A DNA stretch of 17,665 nt from JAHCHG01 sp038251885 (lineage in GTDB: Bacteria; Acidobacteriota; Blastocatellia; Pyrinomonadales; Pyrinomonadaceae): NCBI GenBank assembly GCA_038251885.1, contig JBBSAX010000095.1:1-17665 (forward strand), read 5' to 3'. A program made the translations under genes and the position numbers. Below the pieces are notes generated by a model that saw only the letters and a program-made list of their open reading frames with translations, was not told where the DNA came from and ran no database searches. This document shows, one piece after another, positions 6,553-15,684 of this stretch. Position 1 is the first letter of the stretch. Every line of letters begins with the position of its first letter.

Positions 6553-7797
6553 ATGATTCATCTGAAACTTAAACGGATAATTAATGCAATTTCCGTATTA
6601 GCTTTAATTATCGGAATGGTTTTAACACCATTTTCATTTGTTAAAGCCGCCGACCATGCCGAATCAACTTCGGTCGCCGCCGATGTCGGAGCCGATCTTG
6701 CTGATACATTTGTCTTTCTCGATCCGAATGATAATTCAAAAGTGATTTTAGGGATGACTTTTGAAGGGTTTATTGTTCCGGGACAGGCAGGTAATTTTAG
6801 TTTTTTTTCGCCCGATATTACATATCGGTTTGAAATAGAAAACAGCGGCGACCCAATCGCCGACCGATTTTTTGATATTACATTCTCACCACAAACATCA
6901 CGAAGTGTAGCCCAAACTGCAAAAATTGAATATACGGCTCGTAGAGGTTTGAGACCGGCACCTTTTTTTGCTAAATTTAACGCCCCGACAACTGTTCCTA
7001 ATACAAGTCCGACTCCGCCTCCGTTTGTTGTAACAACTGATCCGGTCAGTCAGATCTCATTTTTTGCCGGACTTACCGACGACCCATTTTACTTTGACAG
7101 CGTGGCATTTAATCGATTTACAGCATCGGTTCTTGCCGGTAATCCGAATCCGTCAGTGCTTAATCGCGCCCGCGATGTTTTTGCCGGTTACAATGTGCAT
7201 TCGATTGCGTTGAGTGTTCCGGCACAGCTTTTGCGCGGTTCGGCTGGTAATATGATAGGTGTCAATGCCGTAACTCTGCGCCAGAGAACAACCGTGCGCC
7301 AAAATAACGGTGATTTGGTTAAAAGCGGTGATCTTGTTCAAGTTGATCGCGGCGGAATTCCTGCAGTCAATACCGTATTGATTCCGTATCCGCGCAAAAA
7401 CGAATTTAATGCCGCCACGCCGAGAGATGATGCCAATCTACTTTTTGCTGACAGTATTATTGCCACGCTTACTGCACTCGGCACAAGTCAATCAAATATA
7501 GTTATTCTGGCGAACATTGCTGTATTCAGAGGTGATTATCTAAGGCTTGATATGGGAACACCGAATATGAGTCAGGGATTTGGAGAAAGAATAACTACTC
7601 CAAATTACACCGGTTTCCCAAACGGTCGGAGAATCGGTGATGATAGCGTAGATACGCTGATGTATTTTGTTACTAATCAAGCCATCACAATGGGCGACAA
7701 TGTTAATAGTAACGAAGTGCCGTTGACAAATACGTTTCCGTTCTATGGACGACCGCATCAACCCCTCGATTCCGGGACTGACCCGACACAGAACTAA
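6553..7797 (+). CDS. Secreted DUF4331-family protein
   Basis: 414 residues. The start is fixed by a near-perfect AGGAGGT 6 nt before the ATG. A signal peptide covers residues 1-32 (cleavage near FVKA). The mature protein begins ADHAES and continues with ADLADTFVFLDPND, the N-terminal signature of the DUF4331 family. Later family-like parts are FFAGLTDDPFYFDS and the AGYNVHSIALSVP stretch, ending near FPFYGRPHQPLDSG. DUF4331 proteins are secreted beta-rich proteins of unknown biochemical function, often coded beside TPR proteins. It is the first gene after a strong promoter and is followed at once by a terminator-like hairpin, so it is probably the most highly transcribed gene here. The family is assigned with confidence, the role is not known. 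Confidence 0.9.
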   Translation: MIHLKLKRIINAISVLALIIGMVLTPFSFVKAADHAESTSVAADVGADLADTFVFLDPNDNSKVILGMTFEGFIVPGQAGNFSFFSPDITYRFEIENSGDPIADRFFDITFSPQTSRSVAQTAKIEYTARRGLRPAPFFAKFNAPTTVPNTSPTPPPFVVTTDPVSQISFFAGLTDDPFYFDSVAFNRFTASVLAGNPNPSVLNRARDVFAGYNVHSIALSVPAQLLRGSAGNMIGVNAVTLRQRTTVRQNNGDLVKSGDLVQVDRGGIPAVNTVLIPYPRKNEFNAATPRDDANLLFADSIIATLTALGTSQSNIVILANIAVFRGDYLRLDMGTPNMSQGFGERITTPNYTGFPNGRRIGDDSVDTLMYFVTNQAITMGDNVNSNEVPLTNTFPFYGRPHQPLDSGTDPTQN

Positions 7798-7810
7798 TCA
7801 CTTTCCTTCT

Positions 7811-7851
7811 ATCTTTGCCCGGTTATTGAAAGCAATCGGGCAAAGATTTTT
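7811..7851 (+). terminator. Intrinsic terminator or attenuator after the DUF4331 gene
   Basis: ATCTTTGCCCG (7811-7821) pairs perfectly with CGGGCAAAGAT (7837-7847), an 11-bp stem with extra ATTG/CAAT pairing possible in the loop, followed by a five-T run (7847-7851). This is a textbook rho-independent terminator. It ends only 5 nt before the ATG of the TPR gene, so downstream transcription must come from read-through or from a start I cannot see. It may lower expression of the downstream genes relative to DUF4331. Confidence 0.85.
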
Positions 7852-7856
7852 CGCAT

Positions 7857-9194
7857 ATGAAAAAAGTTTTGCTGATAAAATTTTTGATGCCGGTCATTTA
7901 CGCATTACTTTTTAGTGTTTCCTGTAATAGCACACTGGAAACGGTTGCGTCTAACAATCTCAAACCGAATACGGCTGAAAAGTCTGCGAAAAATCCCGCA
8001 ACTGAAACCATCCGTTTTTTAGAAGAAAGAATTAAACGCGACCCGGAAGATTACATTGCATACAACAAACTCGCGTCTGAATATCTCAGGCAAATGCGTT
8101 TAACGGGCGATGCTGTTTATTTAGAAATGGCGTTGCGTGCCGCAAAAACTTCGCTTGAAGTTCTACCCGCACAACAGAATAAAGAAGGTTTAGCCGTTCT
8201 TGCGCTGGCAAAATATGCGTCCCACGAATTTTCCGAATCCCGCGATTATGCCAAACAACTGATTGAATTAGACCCGAACAAAGGTTATGCCTATCAAATA
8301 CTCGGTGATGCACTGGTAGAATTGGGCGAATATACGGAAGCGGAAGAAGCCTTTCGGAAAATGAAAACGCTTGGGGGCATACAAGTTTTCACGCAAGCGG
8401 CAATGGAACAACGCTTGGCGCGTTTAGCTTGGCTGAAAGGCGAAAATGCCGAGGCGAAAAATCATTTTTCGACAGCCTTAAAACTTTTTCATTCGATGCC
8501 TGAACCACCTTCGGATGCTACTTCATATTGCAGTTGGCAGTTAGGCAAAATATCTTTTTCTGAAGGTGATTATAAAACTGCCGAAAAATATTATAAAGAA
8601 GCACTTGAAATATTTCCCGAATATGCCGCCGCACTTGCTTCGATGGGCGAAGTTCGGGCGGCACTCGGTGATTTAACCGGTGCTATCGAATTTTACGAAC
8701 GCGCCGTCAAACGCTTTCCCGATATTACTTTTGTTGCCGCACTCGGCGATTTATATAAAATCACAGGACGCGTTGAAGAAGCCGACAGGCAATACGAATT
8801 AGTCGAACAAATTGGTCGTTTGAGTGCGATTAACGGAACTCTTTACAATCGCGGTTTGGCGATGTTTTATGCCGATCACGATTTGAAAACGAATGAGGCA
8901 TATCAAAAAGCTGCAAAGGAATACGAAGTACGGAAAGATATTTACGGTGCGGACGCACTGGCATGGACGGCTTTGAAAGCAGGAAAAATTGATGAAGCTC
9001 GGGAAAAATCAAAAGAAGCAACACGGCTCGGAACTGCCGATGCGATTCTTCTCTATCACGCCGGAATGATAGCAAGTGCGGCGGGAGATAATTTAACAGC
9101 TCGTAGATATCTGCAAAAAGCGTTAGCAGTGAATCCGAAATTTAGTTTATTACAAGCTGAAATATGCCGAAAAACATTGGAAAGTCTTGGATAA
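7857..9194 (+). CDS. TPR-repeat protein, probable lipoprotein
   Basis: 445 residues. The N-terminus (hydrophobic 4-20) ends in SVSC with C23 as a possible lipidated cysteine. The -3 residue Ser is not ideal, so plain secretion is an alternative. A low-complexity linker runs to about residue 48. From about 50 to 440 the chain is helical with tetratricopeptide signatures, for example AYQILGDALVELGEYTEAEE (145-164), a unit around 223-256, AALASMGEVRAALGDLTGAI (257-277), and a last one at 398-430. TPR arrays are protein-interaction scaffolds, so this one may organise the envelope proteins coded around it. No ribosome-binding site precedes the ATG, because the terminator hairpin occupies that place. 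DUF4331 and TPR genes are frequent neighbours, which supports a joint function. Confidence 0.88.
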   Translation: MKKVLLIKFLMPVIYALLFSVSCNSTLETVASNNLKPNTAEKSAKNPATETIRFLEERIKRDPEDYIAYNKLASEYLRQMRLTGDAVYLEMALRAAKTSLEVLPAQQNKEGLAVLALAKYASHEFSESRDYAKQLIELDPNKGYAYQILGDALVELGEYTEAEEAFRKMKTLGGIQVFTQAAMEQRLARLAWLKGENAEAKNHFSTALKLFHSMPEPPSDATSYCSWQLGKISFSEGDYKTAEKYYKEALEIFPEYAAALASMGEVRAALGDLTGAIEFYERAVKRFPDITFVAALGDLYKITGRVEEADRQYELVEQIGRLSAINGTLYNRGLAMFYADHDLKTNEAYQKAAKEYEVRKDIYGADALAWTALKAGKIDEAREKSKEATRLGTADAILLYHAGMIASAAGDNLTARRYLQKALAVNPKFSLLQAEICRKTLESLG

Positions 9195-9384
9195 AACAAA
9201 ATCCAAAAAATCGTTAAAACAGATAATTTGATGGATTTTACAAGTTATAAATTGAATTAAAGTAATCAATTTTTATCAAATATTGAAAAATACTTTTAAC
9301 CTTGAAAAAAAAAGCTAGTCAAATTTTTATTAATGTGATAAAAAAGTGGACAGTTTTTAAAATTTAGATTAAAAAATTACGTTT

Positions 9385-11535
9385 ATGAAACCCCATTCAG
9401 GCAAACGATTTTTTTTATTTAGTTTTCTGTTATTCGCAGAATTTTGGTGTGTTTCGGCACAGCAAACGGGCGGAAAACTGTTTGGAACAGTAACCGATAG
9501 CGAGGGCAAGCCAACTGCGGGTGTAACCGTAATTATAATTAATCAAACGAGTTCCGAAACCGAAACCCTAAAAACAAAACCCGATGGCGGTTACAGCGTC
9601 CGTTTATCAACCGGCGCATATCGGCTAATTGCCGCGCCGCCGTTTGAAGCGCGTTTCGACCGTGGCAAAGTTGCCGAATATGGCATTTTTTCAAATGTCA
9701 TTTGCGACCAATCAAAGAAAATCTGTCCGATTCTAGAAAATATTCTAATTGGCAACGGTGCGGAATGGAAGATTGATTTTCAGGTCGAACAACTAAAACC
9801 GTCTGAAATAAATTTACCGAATCCGGATGAACCGCTCGGCGCGGCGGGCGATGATTCGGTTGATTCTCAACCGCAAAAGAGTGCTGATTGGCGCGAACTG
9901 CGCGACCGTTGGAGAATCGGTTTTCCCGAATACGACCGTTACGGCGATAAAGGCGGACGCGGACGCGATATACCGTTCAAGCGAAATCGTTGGTTTAATC
10001 CTTACGACCAAAATGTTTTAAAGGGCGATTATCCGATTTTCGGCAACGATTATTTTATGATCTTGTCTGCCGTCAGCACCAGCCAAATTGAAATGCGACG
10101 CACGCCGACGGCTTCAAATGTCAGCGCAAACACACCCGGCAGCGAAAATTTTTTCGGCAGACCGGAAAGTCTTTCATTCAATCAAACACTTCAATTTTCT
10201 TTTGAATTTTTTAAGGGACAAACCGTTTTTCAGCCCCGTCAATGGGCGATTAAAATCTCGCCGACGTTTAGCGTTCCAAATTATCTGAACGCCCGTGAAA
10301 ACGGAATCGTCAATATTGATGTGCGTCGCGGAACGAATCGCACCGATTATCATGTTTCGCTCGAAGAAGCCTTTGCCGAAGTCAAACTTTTTGACACTAA
10401 CGACAATTACGACGCAGTTTCAGTTCGTGCCGGAATTCAACCGTTTAACGCAGATTTTCGCGGTTTTCTTTACTCCGATAATAATTTGGGAGCGCGTGTT
10501 TTTGGCGCGTTTTCAAATAACAAAATCCAGTTTAATCTCGCATATTTTCGACAACTGGAAAAAGACACGAACAGCAATCTCAATTCTTTGTCCACGCCCC
10601 GTCATCAAAATGTTTATATCGCCAATATTTTTCGGCAGGACTTTTTGTTTAAAGGCTATACGATTCAAGGAGTCGGGGCGTTTAACGATGACCGCGACGA
10701 TGTGCATTACGATTCTAACGGTTTTCTGGTGCGTCCGGCTCTGGTCGGTGATGCGCGACCACACTCTATCAAAGCCGGATATGTCGGGTTTAATGGCGAT
10801 GGTCATATCGGTATTTTGAATCTTTCGCATTCATATTATTACGCATTCGGTGAAGATGATTTTAATCCGATTGCCGGTAAGAAAACTAAGATTCGGGCGC
10901 AAATGGCGGCGGCTGAATTTTCGATTGACCGAGATTTCTTGCGGTATCGTGCGTCCGTTTTTTACGCTTCGGGTGATAAAAATCCGACCGATGACAAAGC
11001 CGGCGGATTCGATGCGATCTTCGACGACCCGAATTTTGTCGGCGGTCAGTTTTCATATTGGAACAGACAGGGAATTCGTCTGGTTTCAACCGAAGTCGGT
11101 TTGGTTCAGCCGAATAGCCTTTTGCCGAGTTTGCGTTCAAGTAAAACCGAAGGTCAAGCCAATTTTGTTAATCCGGGTATTCAGATTTTTAACGCCGGAG
11201 TTGATGCTGAAGTAACACAAACGGTCAAAGCGGTTTTTAATGCCAATTACCTTCGTTTTGACCGCACCGAATCGCTCGAATATGTCTTGTTTCAGCCGCG
11301 TGTGCGCCACGAGATTGGCTATGATCTAAGCCTCGGTGTTGTTTATCGTCCTTTACTTATTAACAATGTGACATTTACTTTCGGTGGGAATTATTTTTTT
11401 CCGGGCAAAGGTTTTCATGACATTTTTACAGATCGGACCCGAAACTGCCCGATACCGAATTTTTGCACAGCGGATATACCGAATCCGGGCAAACCGCAAT
11501 ACACTTTGTTCGCCCAAATGAAATTGATTTTTTAG
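9385..11535 (+). CDS. Predicted outer-membrane beta-barrel with carboxypeptidase-regulatory-like N-terminal domain
   Basis: 716 residues. The signal peptide is residues 1-26 (cleavage near VSAQ). Residues 31-90 look like a carboxypeptidase-regulatory-like beta-sandwich (GKLFGTVTDSEGKPTAGVTV, then GGYSVRLSTGAYRL), common at the N-terminus of Acidobacteriota outer-membrane proteins. A Pro-rich linker (135-165) and a conserved-looking segment DWRELRDRWRIGFPEYDRYG (168-187) follow. From about 215 to the end, alternating aromatic/polar strands and Asp/Asn-rich turns suggest a beta-barrel, and the protein ends LIF with a terminal Phe, the usual barrel-assembly signal. No TonB-dependent plug domain is evident. 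Lying 21 nt before the large multiheme cytochrome gene, it is a candidate porin sheath for electron transfer, an inference from context. The ATG has no clear ribosome-binding site, and the 190-nt gap before it shows only a weak AAAATCCA/TGGATTTT pairing and no convincing promoter. Confidence 0.85.
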   Translation: MKPHSGKRFFLFSFLLFAEFWCVSAQQTGGKLFGTVTDSEGKPTAGVTVIIINQTSSETETLKTKPDGGYSVRLSTGAYRLIAAPPFEARFDRGKVAEYGIFSNVICDQSKKICPILENILIGNGAEWKIDFQVEQLKPSEINLPNPDEPLGAAGDDSVDSQPQKSADWRELRDRWRIGFPEYDRYGDKGGRGRDIPFKRNRWFNPYDQNVLKGDYPIFGNDYFMILSAVSTSQIEMRRTPTASNVSANTPGSENFFGRPESLSFNQTLQFSFEFFKGQTVFQPRQWAIKISPTFSVPNYLNARENGIVNIDVRRGTNRTDYHVSLEEAFAEVKLFDTNDNYDAVSVRAGIQPFNADFRGFLYSDNNLGARVFGAFSNNKIQFNLAYFRQLEKDTNSNLNSLSTPRHQNVYIANIFRQDFLFKGYTIQGVGAFNDDRDDVHYDSNGFLVRPALVGDARPHSIKAGYVGFNGDGHIGILNLSHSYYYAFGEDDFNPIAGKKTKIRAQMAAAEFSIDRDFLRYRASVFYASGDKNPTDDKAGGFDAIFDDPNFVGGQFSYWNRQGIRLVSTEVGLVQPNSLLPSLRSSKTEGQANFVNPGIQIFNAGVDAEVTQTVKAVFNANYLRFDRTESLEYVLFQPRVRHEIGYDLSLGVVYRPLLINNVTFTFGGNYFFPGKGFHDIFTDRTRNCPIPNFCTADIPNPGKPQYTLFAQMKLIF

Positions 11536-11556
11536 TATGATTTAACGAGGGAAAAA

Positions 11557-14500
11557 ATGCTTCTGAAAAACAAAACTAACCGGCTCAAATTTGTTGTCAT
11601 CGTCATTTTTGCTTGTTTTTTGGCGACAATCTCGTGGAATTACGCCATATCTGTGAAAAGCCAGGAAGTTCCGGCAAATACCCAGCCGAGAATTGATCCT
11701 GTTACTTCCGGCGATAATTCAAATACAGCCGAAAAAACTGAAGCAAAATCTGCTGAAAAAGAAAAACCTCAAGAACCTCAGATGGAAGGCTGTCTGAAAT
11801 GTCACAACAATATCGAACCGATGCACCGTTACAACGCTCGCGGCGATGTTTTCGATAAGCTCGACGGTGGAAAAGACGCACAAGGTTTAAGTTGCACATC
11901 CTGCCACGGCGGAAATCCGGCGGCAATTACTCAGAATGAAGCGCACGTTCAACCAAAATTTCCAAAGGAATGGAATTGTAAAAACGGCGATTGCTCAAGT
12001 CGTAATCCCGAACGCACTAACACTCTTTTACTTAAAGAAAGTCAACAATTTGTGCGATTCATAAATCCCGGAGATTTTCGCGTAATCAAACAAACTTGCG
12101 GCGAATGTCATTCCGACGAAAATAGAACAAACCAGCGTTCGATGATGGCTCACGGCGCGATGCTTTGGGGCGCGGCACTTTATAATAACGGTGGTTTTCC
12201 CATTAAAGATACGCGCTTTGGCGAAAGTTACAACGAGGATGGAAATCCGCAAACATTGGTCGGAAATCCATTGCCAACGCGGGAAGAACAGACATTTAAA
12301 GGTTATTTATCATTTATCGAACCGCTTCCGCGTTGGGAAATTTCGCAACCGGGAAATATTCTGCGCGTTTTTGAACGCGGCGGCAAAAGACGTTTGGAAG
12401 TCGGTTTGCCCGATAGAGAAGAAGAAAACGGTAAACCCGACAAAGGTTTAAGCCCGCGCGGTTTGGGAACGAACAATCGCACCGATCCGGTTTATCTCGG
12501 TTTGCAAAAAACCCGTTTGATGGACCCGACGCTGAATATGCTCGGCACGAACGATCATCCGGGCGATTATCGTTCCGCCGGATGCACGTCTTGCCACGTT
12601 ATTTATGCCAATGACCGCAGTTCCTATAATTCGGCGTTTTATTCAAAATCAGGAAATCAGGGAATGTCCCAATCTTCCGACGATAAAATTCCGAAAAACG
12701 AACCGGGGCATCCAATCAAGCATCAGTTCACATCGCAAATTCCGACCGCACAATGTATGACCTGCCATATGCACCCCGGAACAAATATGGTTGCAACTTA
12801 TCTCGGTCAAACTTGGTGGGACAATGAATCGGATGGAAAATTTATGTATCCAACCGATAAGCAAATCAACCCGTCGGAGTCGGACGAAGCGGAAAAACTT
12901 CAAAAGAATCCCGAAGGTTCATCATTGCGCGGACTTTGGACGGATTCGGACTTTTTAGTTCAAACCGGCACACAGGAATTTAATAAAAAACTTGAAAGAG
13001 TCCAATTCGGCGACGCACACGGACACGGTTGGATGTTTAAGAATGTCTATAAAAAAGACCGTAAAGGCAATCTTTTGGACAAAGATGATAACATTGTTCC
13101 GCCGGATGATCCGAACAAATTTGATAAATCGGTTCATCTAAAAGACATTCATCTCGAAAAAGGAATGCACTGCGCCGATTGTCATTTTCGCCAAGACACA
13201 CACGGAACAGGCATTCTGTATAACGAGCCGCGAGCTGCCGTCGAGATCGGCTGTATTGATTGTCACGGAACGATCAAAAATAAGGCGAACGCGATCACGA
13301 GCGGTTTTGCCGCTTCGCCGCCCGAAAATAAAAACGAACTTGCCCAACGCGAAAAAAATAAAGAACCGCTAATTGGACGTGATTTAACTCGTTTGCGTTT
13401 TCGTTCGACGGACGGTAAGCGTAAAGCTATTTTAGAAGTCATCAACCGTGACTCAAAACGCAAAGATAAGAACGGCAACGAAATCCAACTGAAAAAAGGC
13501 GACATCGTGCAAAATTCGATTGTCGAACCTGAACTCTGGTGGAAAGTTAAACAAACTGCCGATACCGTAACGCCCGGAAATTCCGATTACAATGAAAAAT
13601 CGGCTTATGCCAAAACGATGCAAAAGGATAATGAAACGTGGGGAAATGCGGCGGTTGAAGAAAATCTTTTGGCACACCGCGATAGTAATATGACCTGTTA
13701 TTCGTGTCACACTTCGTGGGTTACGAGTTGTTTCGGCTGTCATCTTTCGATGGAAGCAAATCGCAAATTGCCGAATCGCCACAACGAGGGCGGAAATTCG
13801 CGTAATTTTACTTCTTATAATTATCAGGTTCTCCGCGATGATATTTTTATGTTGGGACGCGACGGAACTGTAACGGGACATCGCGTTGCGCCCGTTCGTT
13901 CGAGTTCGGCAGTTTTAGTCAGTTCGCGCAATCAAAACCGCGAATGGATTTATCATCAACAGCAAACCGTTTCCGCAGAAGGGTTTTCAGGTCAGGCGTT
14001 CAACACGCACGTTCCGCACACGGTTCGCGGCAAGGAATCACAAACTTGTTCCGATTGCCACGTTTCAAAAGATGGCAACAATAACGCTTGGCTCGCTCAG
14101 GTAACATTGCAAGGCACGAATTTCGTCAACTTTATGGGACGTTACATTTTTGTCGCCGCCGAACATTCGCTCGAAGCCGTTGCCGTTACCGAACACGATG
14201 AACCGCAAGCTGTTTACGGCAGTAATTTACATAAACTTGCCTACAAAGATAATTACGAAAAATTTGTAAAAGACGGACGTGAATTGAGTGAGTATTACGA
14301 AAACAAAGGTCGTCCCGAAACCTTGCAAGTCCAAGTGCGCGGCGAATATGCTTATGTCGCAGCGGGCAAAGGCGGTTTGCGCGTCTATGACATCGCACAG
14401 ATTGACCACAAAGGTTTCTCGGAGAGAATTACAACTGCGCCGGTTTCGCCGTTCGGACAGAAATTCTATGTTGACACGAAATATGCCGCCGCAGTTGCCG

Positions 14501-15669
14501 CGCCTTCGACTCTTGCAGTTGATCCGGCGCGTTGGCGCACGGTCAGAAATGATGACGGAACATTAAAGCAAGTTCCGCCCGATGAAGCCGTAAAAATGCA
14601 CGAAGAAGCGGTAAAAGCCGGAAAACCGAGTCCGGTTATCAATGAAGAACAACCGATTCATCCGATTTACGCTTATCTGTATGTCGCAGATAAATTTGAA
14701 GGATTGATTCTGGTCAACGCCGCAACTTTGCTTGACGGCGACCCGCGCAATAATTTTCTAAATCGCGCCTTGACCTACAATCCGAACGGCGTTTTAAATG
14801 AAGCAAATAATATAATTATTGCCGGGAATTTTGCATATATTACTACCGACAAGGAACTTGTTATCATCAATATTTCAAATCCGTTAGAGCCGACAATTAC
14901 CAAACAAATTCCGCTCAATAACCCGAAAGCCGTTGCCGTTCAATTTCTTTATGCTTTTGTTATTGATAATGACGGTTTAAAAGTTTTGGACATCAAAGAA
15001 TTGCAAACAAACGGAAATGTGCAGCTTGTTGAAAACGCACTTGTTCCGCTCAAACACGCCAAAGATATTTACGTTGCAAGAACTTACGCATACGTCGCAA
15101 ATGGCGAAGAAGGTTTGGCAATCGTAGATGTCGAAAAACCCGAAACGCCGAAACTTGATCAAAGTTTTAATGCTGACGGAACGCTGAACGATACGCATTC
15201 GGTCAAAGTTGCAATGACCAACGCAAGTCTCTACGCCTACGTCGCCGACGGTAAAAACGGTTTGAAAGTTTTGCAATTAACCGATCCTGAAACTATGCCC
15301 GAATACGCCGGATTCAGTCCGCGTCCACAACCGAAACAAATCGCATCATATAAGACAAAAGGTGATGCTCTATCAGTTTCAAAAGGTCTCGACCGCGACC
15401 GTGCAGTTGATGAAAGCGGAAATCAAATTGCCGTCTTTGGCAGACGCGGTGCGCGTCCGTTTAATTTTGATGAAATGATGCGAATGCTCCGCACAAAAGA
15501 CGGAACTGGCGATTTCTTTCAAGTTTCGGACACGCCGAAAAAGAATTCTGCAAAAAAAGAAAAACCGGAAGATTCATCTTATCTGTCCAGATTGTTTAAT
15601 ATGTTTTTATTGTTTACCGGATTTGTCGGCGGAATCGGATTAATATTAATAAAAATCGGAAGGAAATAA
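11557..15669 (+). CDS. Large decaheme cytochrome c fused to a seven-bladed LVIVD-repeat propeller, membrane-anchored
   Basis: 1370 residues, start supported by CGAGGG 5 nt before the ATG. An N-terminal hydrophobic segment (11-30) is a signal peptide or anchor, then a Glu/Lys-rich linker to 75. Ten CXXCH motifs start at C79, C113, C181, C343, C400, C539, C566, C714, C725 and C831. C141 and C146 form a cysteine pair without His. Residues 861-1245 hold seven LVIVD-type units, such as GEYAYVAAGKGGLRVYDI (929-946), GNFAYITTDKELVIINI (1090-1106), RTYAYVANGEEGLAIVDV (1175-1192) and SLYAYVADGKNGLKVLQL (1224-1241), which should form a beta-propeller. A hydrophobic helix at 1347-1366 with a KIGRK-type basic end closes the chain and suggests an inner-membrane anchor with a periplasmic body. 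It is likely the main electron-transfer subunit encoded in the rightward cluster. The substrate is unknown. Confidence 0.92.
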   Translation: MLLKNKTNRLKFVVIVIFACFLATISWNYAISVKSQEVPANTQPRIDPVTSGDNSNTAEKTEAKSAEKEKPQEPQMEGCLKCHNNIEPMHRYNARGDVFDKLDGGKDAQGLSCTSCHGGNPAAITQNEAHVQPKFPKEWNCKNGDCSSRNPERTNTLLLKESQQFVRFINPGDFRVIKQTCGECHSDENRTNQRSMMAHGAMLWGAALYNNGGFPIKDTRFGESYNEDGNPQTLVGNPLPTREEQTFKGYLSFIEPLPRWEISQPGNILRVFERGGKRRLEVGLPDREEENGKPDKGLSPRGLGTNNRTDPVYLGLQKTRLMDPTLNMLGTNDHPGDYRSAGCTSCHVIYANDRSSYNSAFYSKSGNQGMSQSSDDKIPKNEPGHPIKHQFTSQIPTAQCMTCHMHPGTNMVATYLGQTWWDNESDGKFMYPTDKQINPSESDEAEKLQKNPEGSSLRGLWTDSDFLVQTGTQEFNKKLERVQFGDAHGHGWMFKNVYKKDRKGNLLDKDDNIVPPDDPNKFDKSVHLKDIHLEKGMHCADCHFRQDTHGTGILYNEPRAAVEIGCIDCHGTIKNKANAITSGFAASPPENKNELAQREKNKEPLIGRDLTRLRFRSTDGKRKAILEVINRDSKRKDKNGNEIQLKKGDIVQNSIVEPELWWKVKQTADTVTPGNSDYNEKSAYAKTMQKDNETWGNAAVEENLLAHRDSNMTCYSCHTSWVTSCFGCHLSMEANRKLPNRHNEGGNSRNFTSYNYQVLRDDIFMLGRDGTVTGHRVAPVRSSSAVLVSSRNQNREWIYHQQQTVSAEGFSGQAFNTHVPHTVRGKESQTCSDCHVSKDGNNNAWLAQVTLQGTNFVNFMGRYIFVAAEHSLEAVAVTEHDEPQAVYGSNLHKLAYKDNYEKFVKDGRELSEYYENKGRPETLQVQVRGEYAYVAAGKGGLRVYDIAQIDHKGFSERITTAPVSPFGQKFYVDTKYAAAVAAPSTLAVDPARWRTVRNDDGTLKQVPPDEAVKMHEEAVKAGKPSPVINEEQPIHPIYAYLYVADKFEGLILVNAATLLDGDPRNNFLNRALTYNPNGVLNEANNIIIAGNFAYITTDKELVIINISNPLEPTITKQIPLNNPKAVAVQFLYAFVIDNDGLKVLDIKELQTNGNVQLVENALVPLKHAKDIYVARTYAYVANGEEGLAIVDVEKPETPKLDQSFNADGTLNDTHSVKVAMTNASLYAYVADGKNGLKVLQLTDPETMPEYAGFSPRPQPKQIASYKTKGDALSVSKGLDRDRAVDESGNQIAVFGRRGARPFNFDEMMRMLRTKDGTGDFFQVSDTPKKNSAKKEKPEDSSYLSRLFNMFLLFTGFVGGIGLILIKIGRK

Positions 15670-15684
15670 CAACCAAAAAGAAAA

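Noticed and set aside
7723..7751. TTGACA near the end of the DUF4331 gene as a promoter for the TPR gene
   Set aside because: No acceptable -10 box lies at 16-18 nt, and the terminator hairpin would follow the start.
9198..9239. AAAATCCA/TGGATTTT pairing after the TPR gene as a terminator
   Set aside because: The loop is 26 nt, the stem is AT-rich and there is no T-run, so termination is not supported.
847..15669. Classical MtrCAB or Geobacter porin-cytochrome operon
   Set aside because: Gene order, domain content and the anchored propeller-cytochrome do not match those systems, and no MtrB or OmbB-like signature was recognised.
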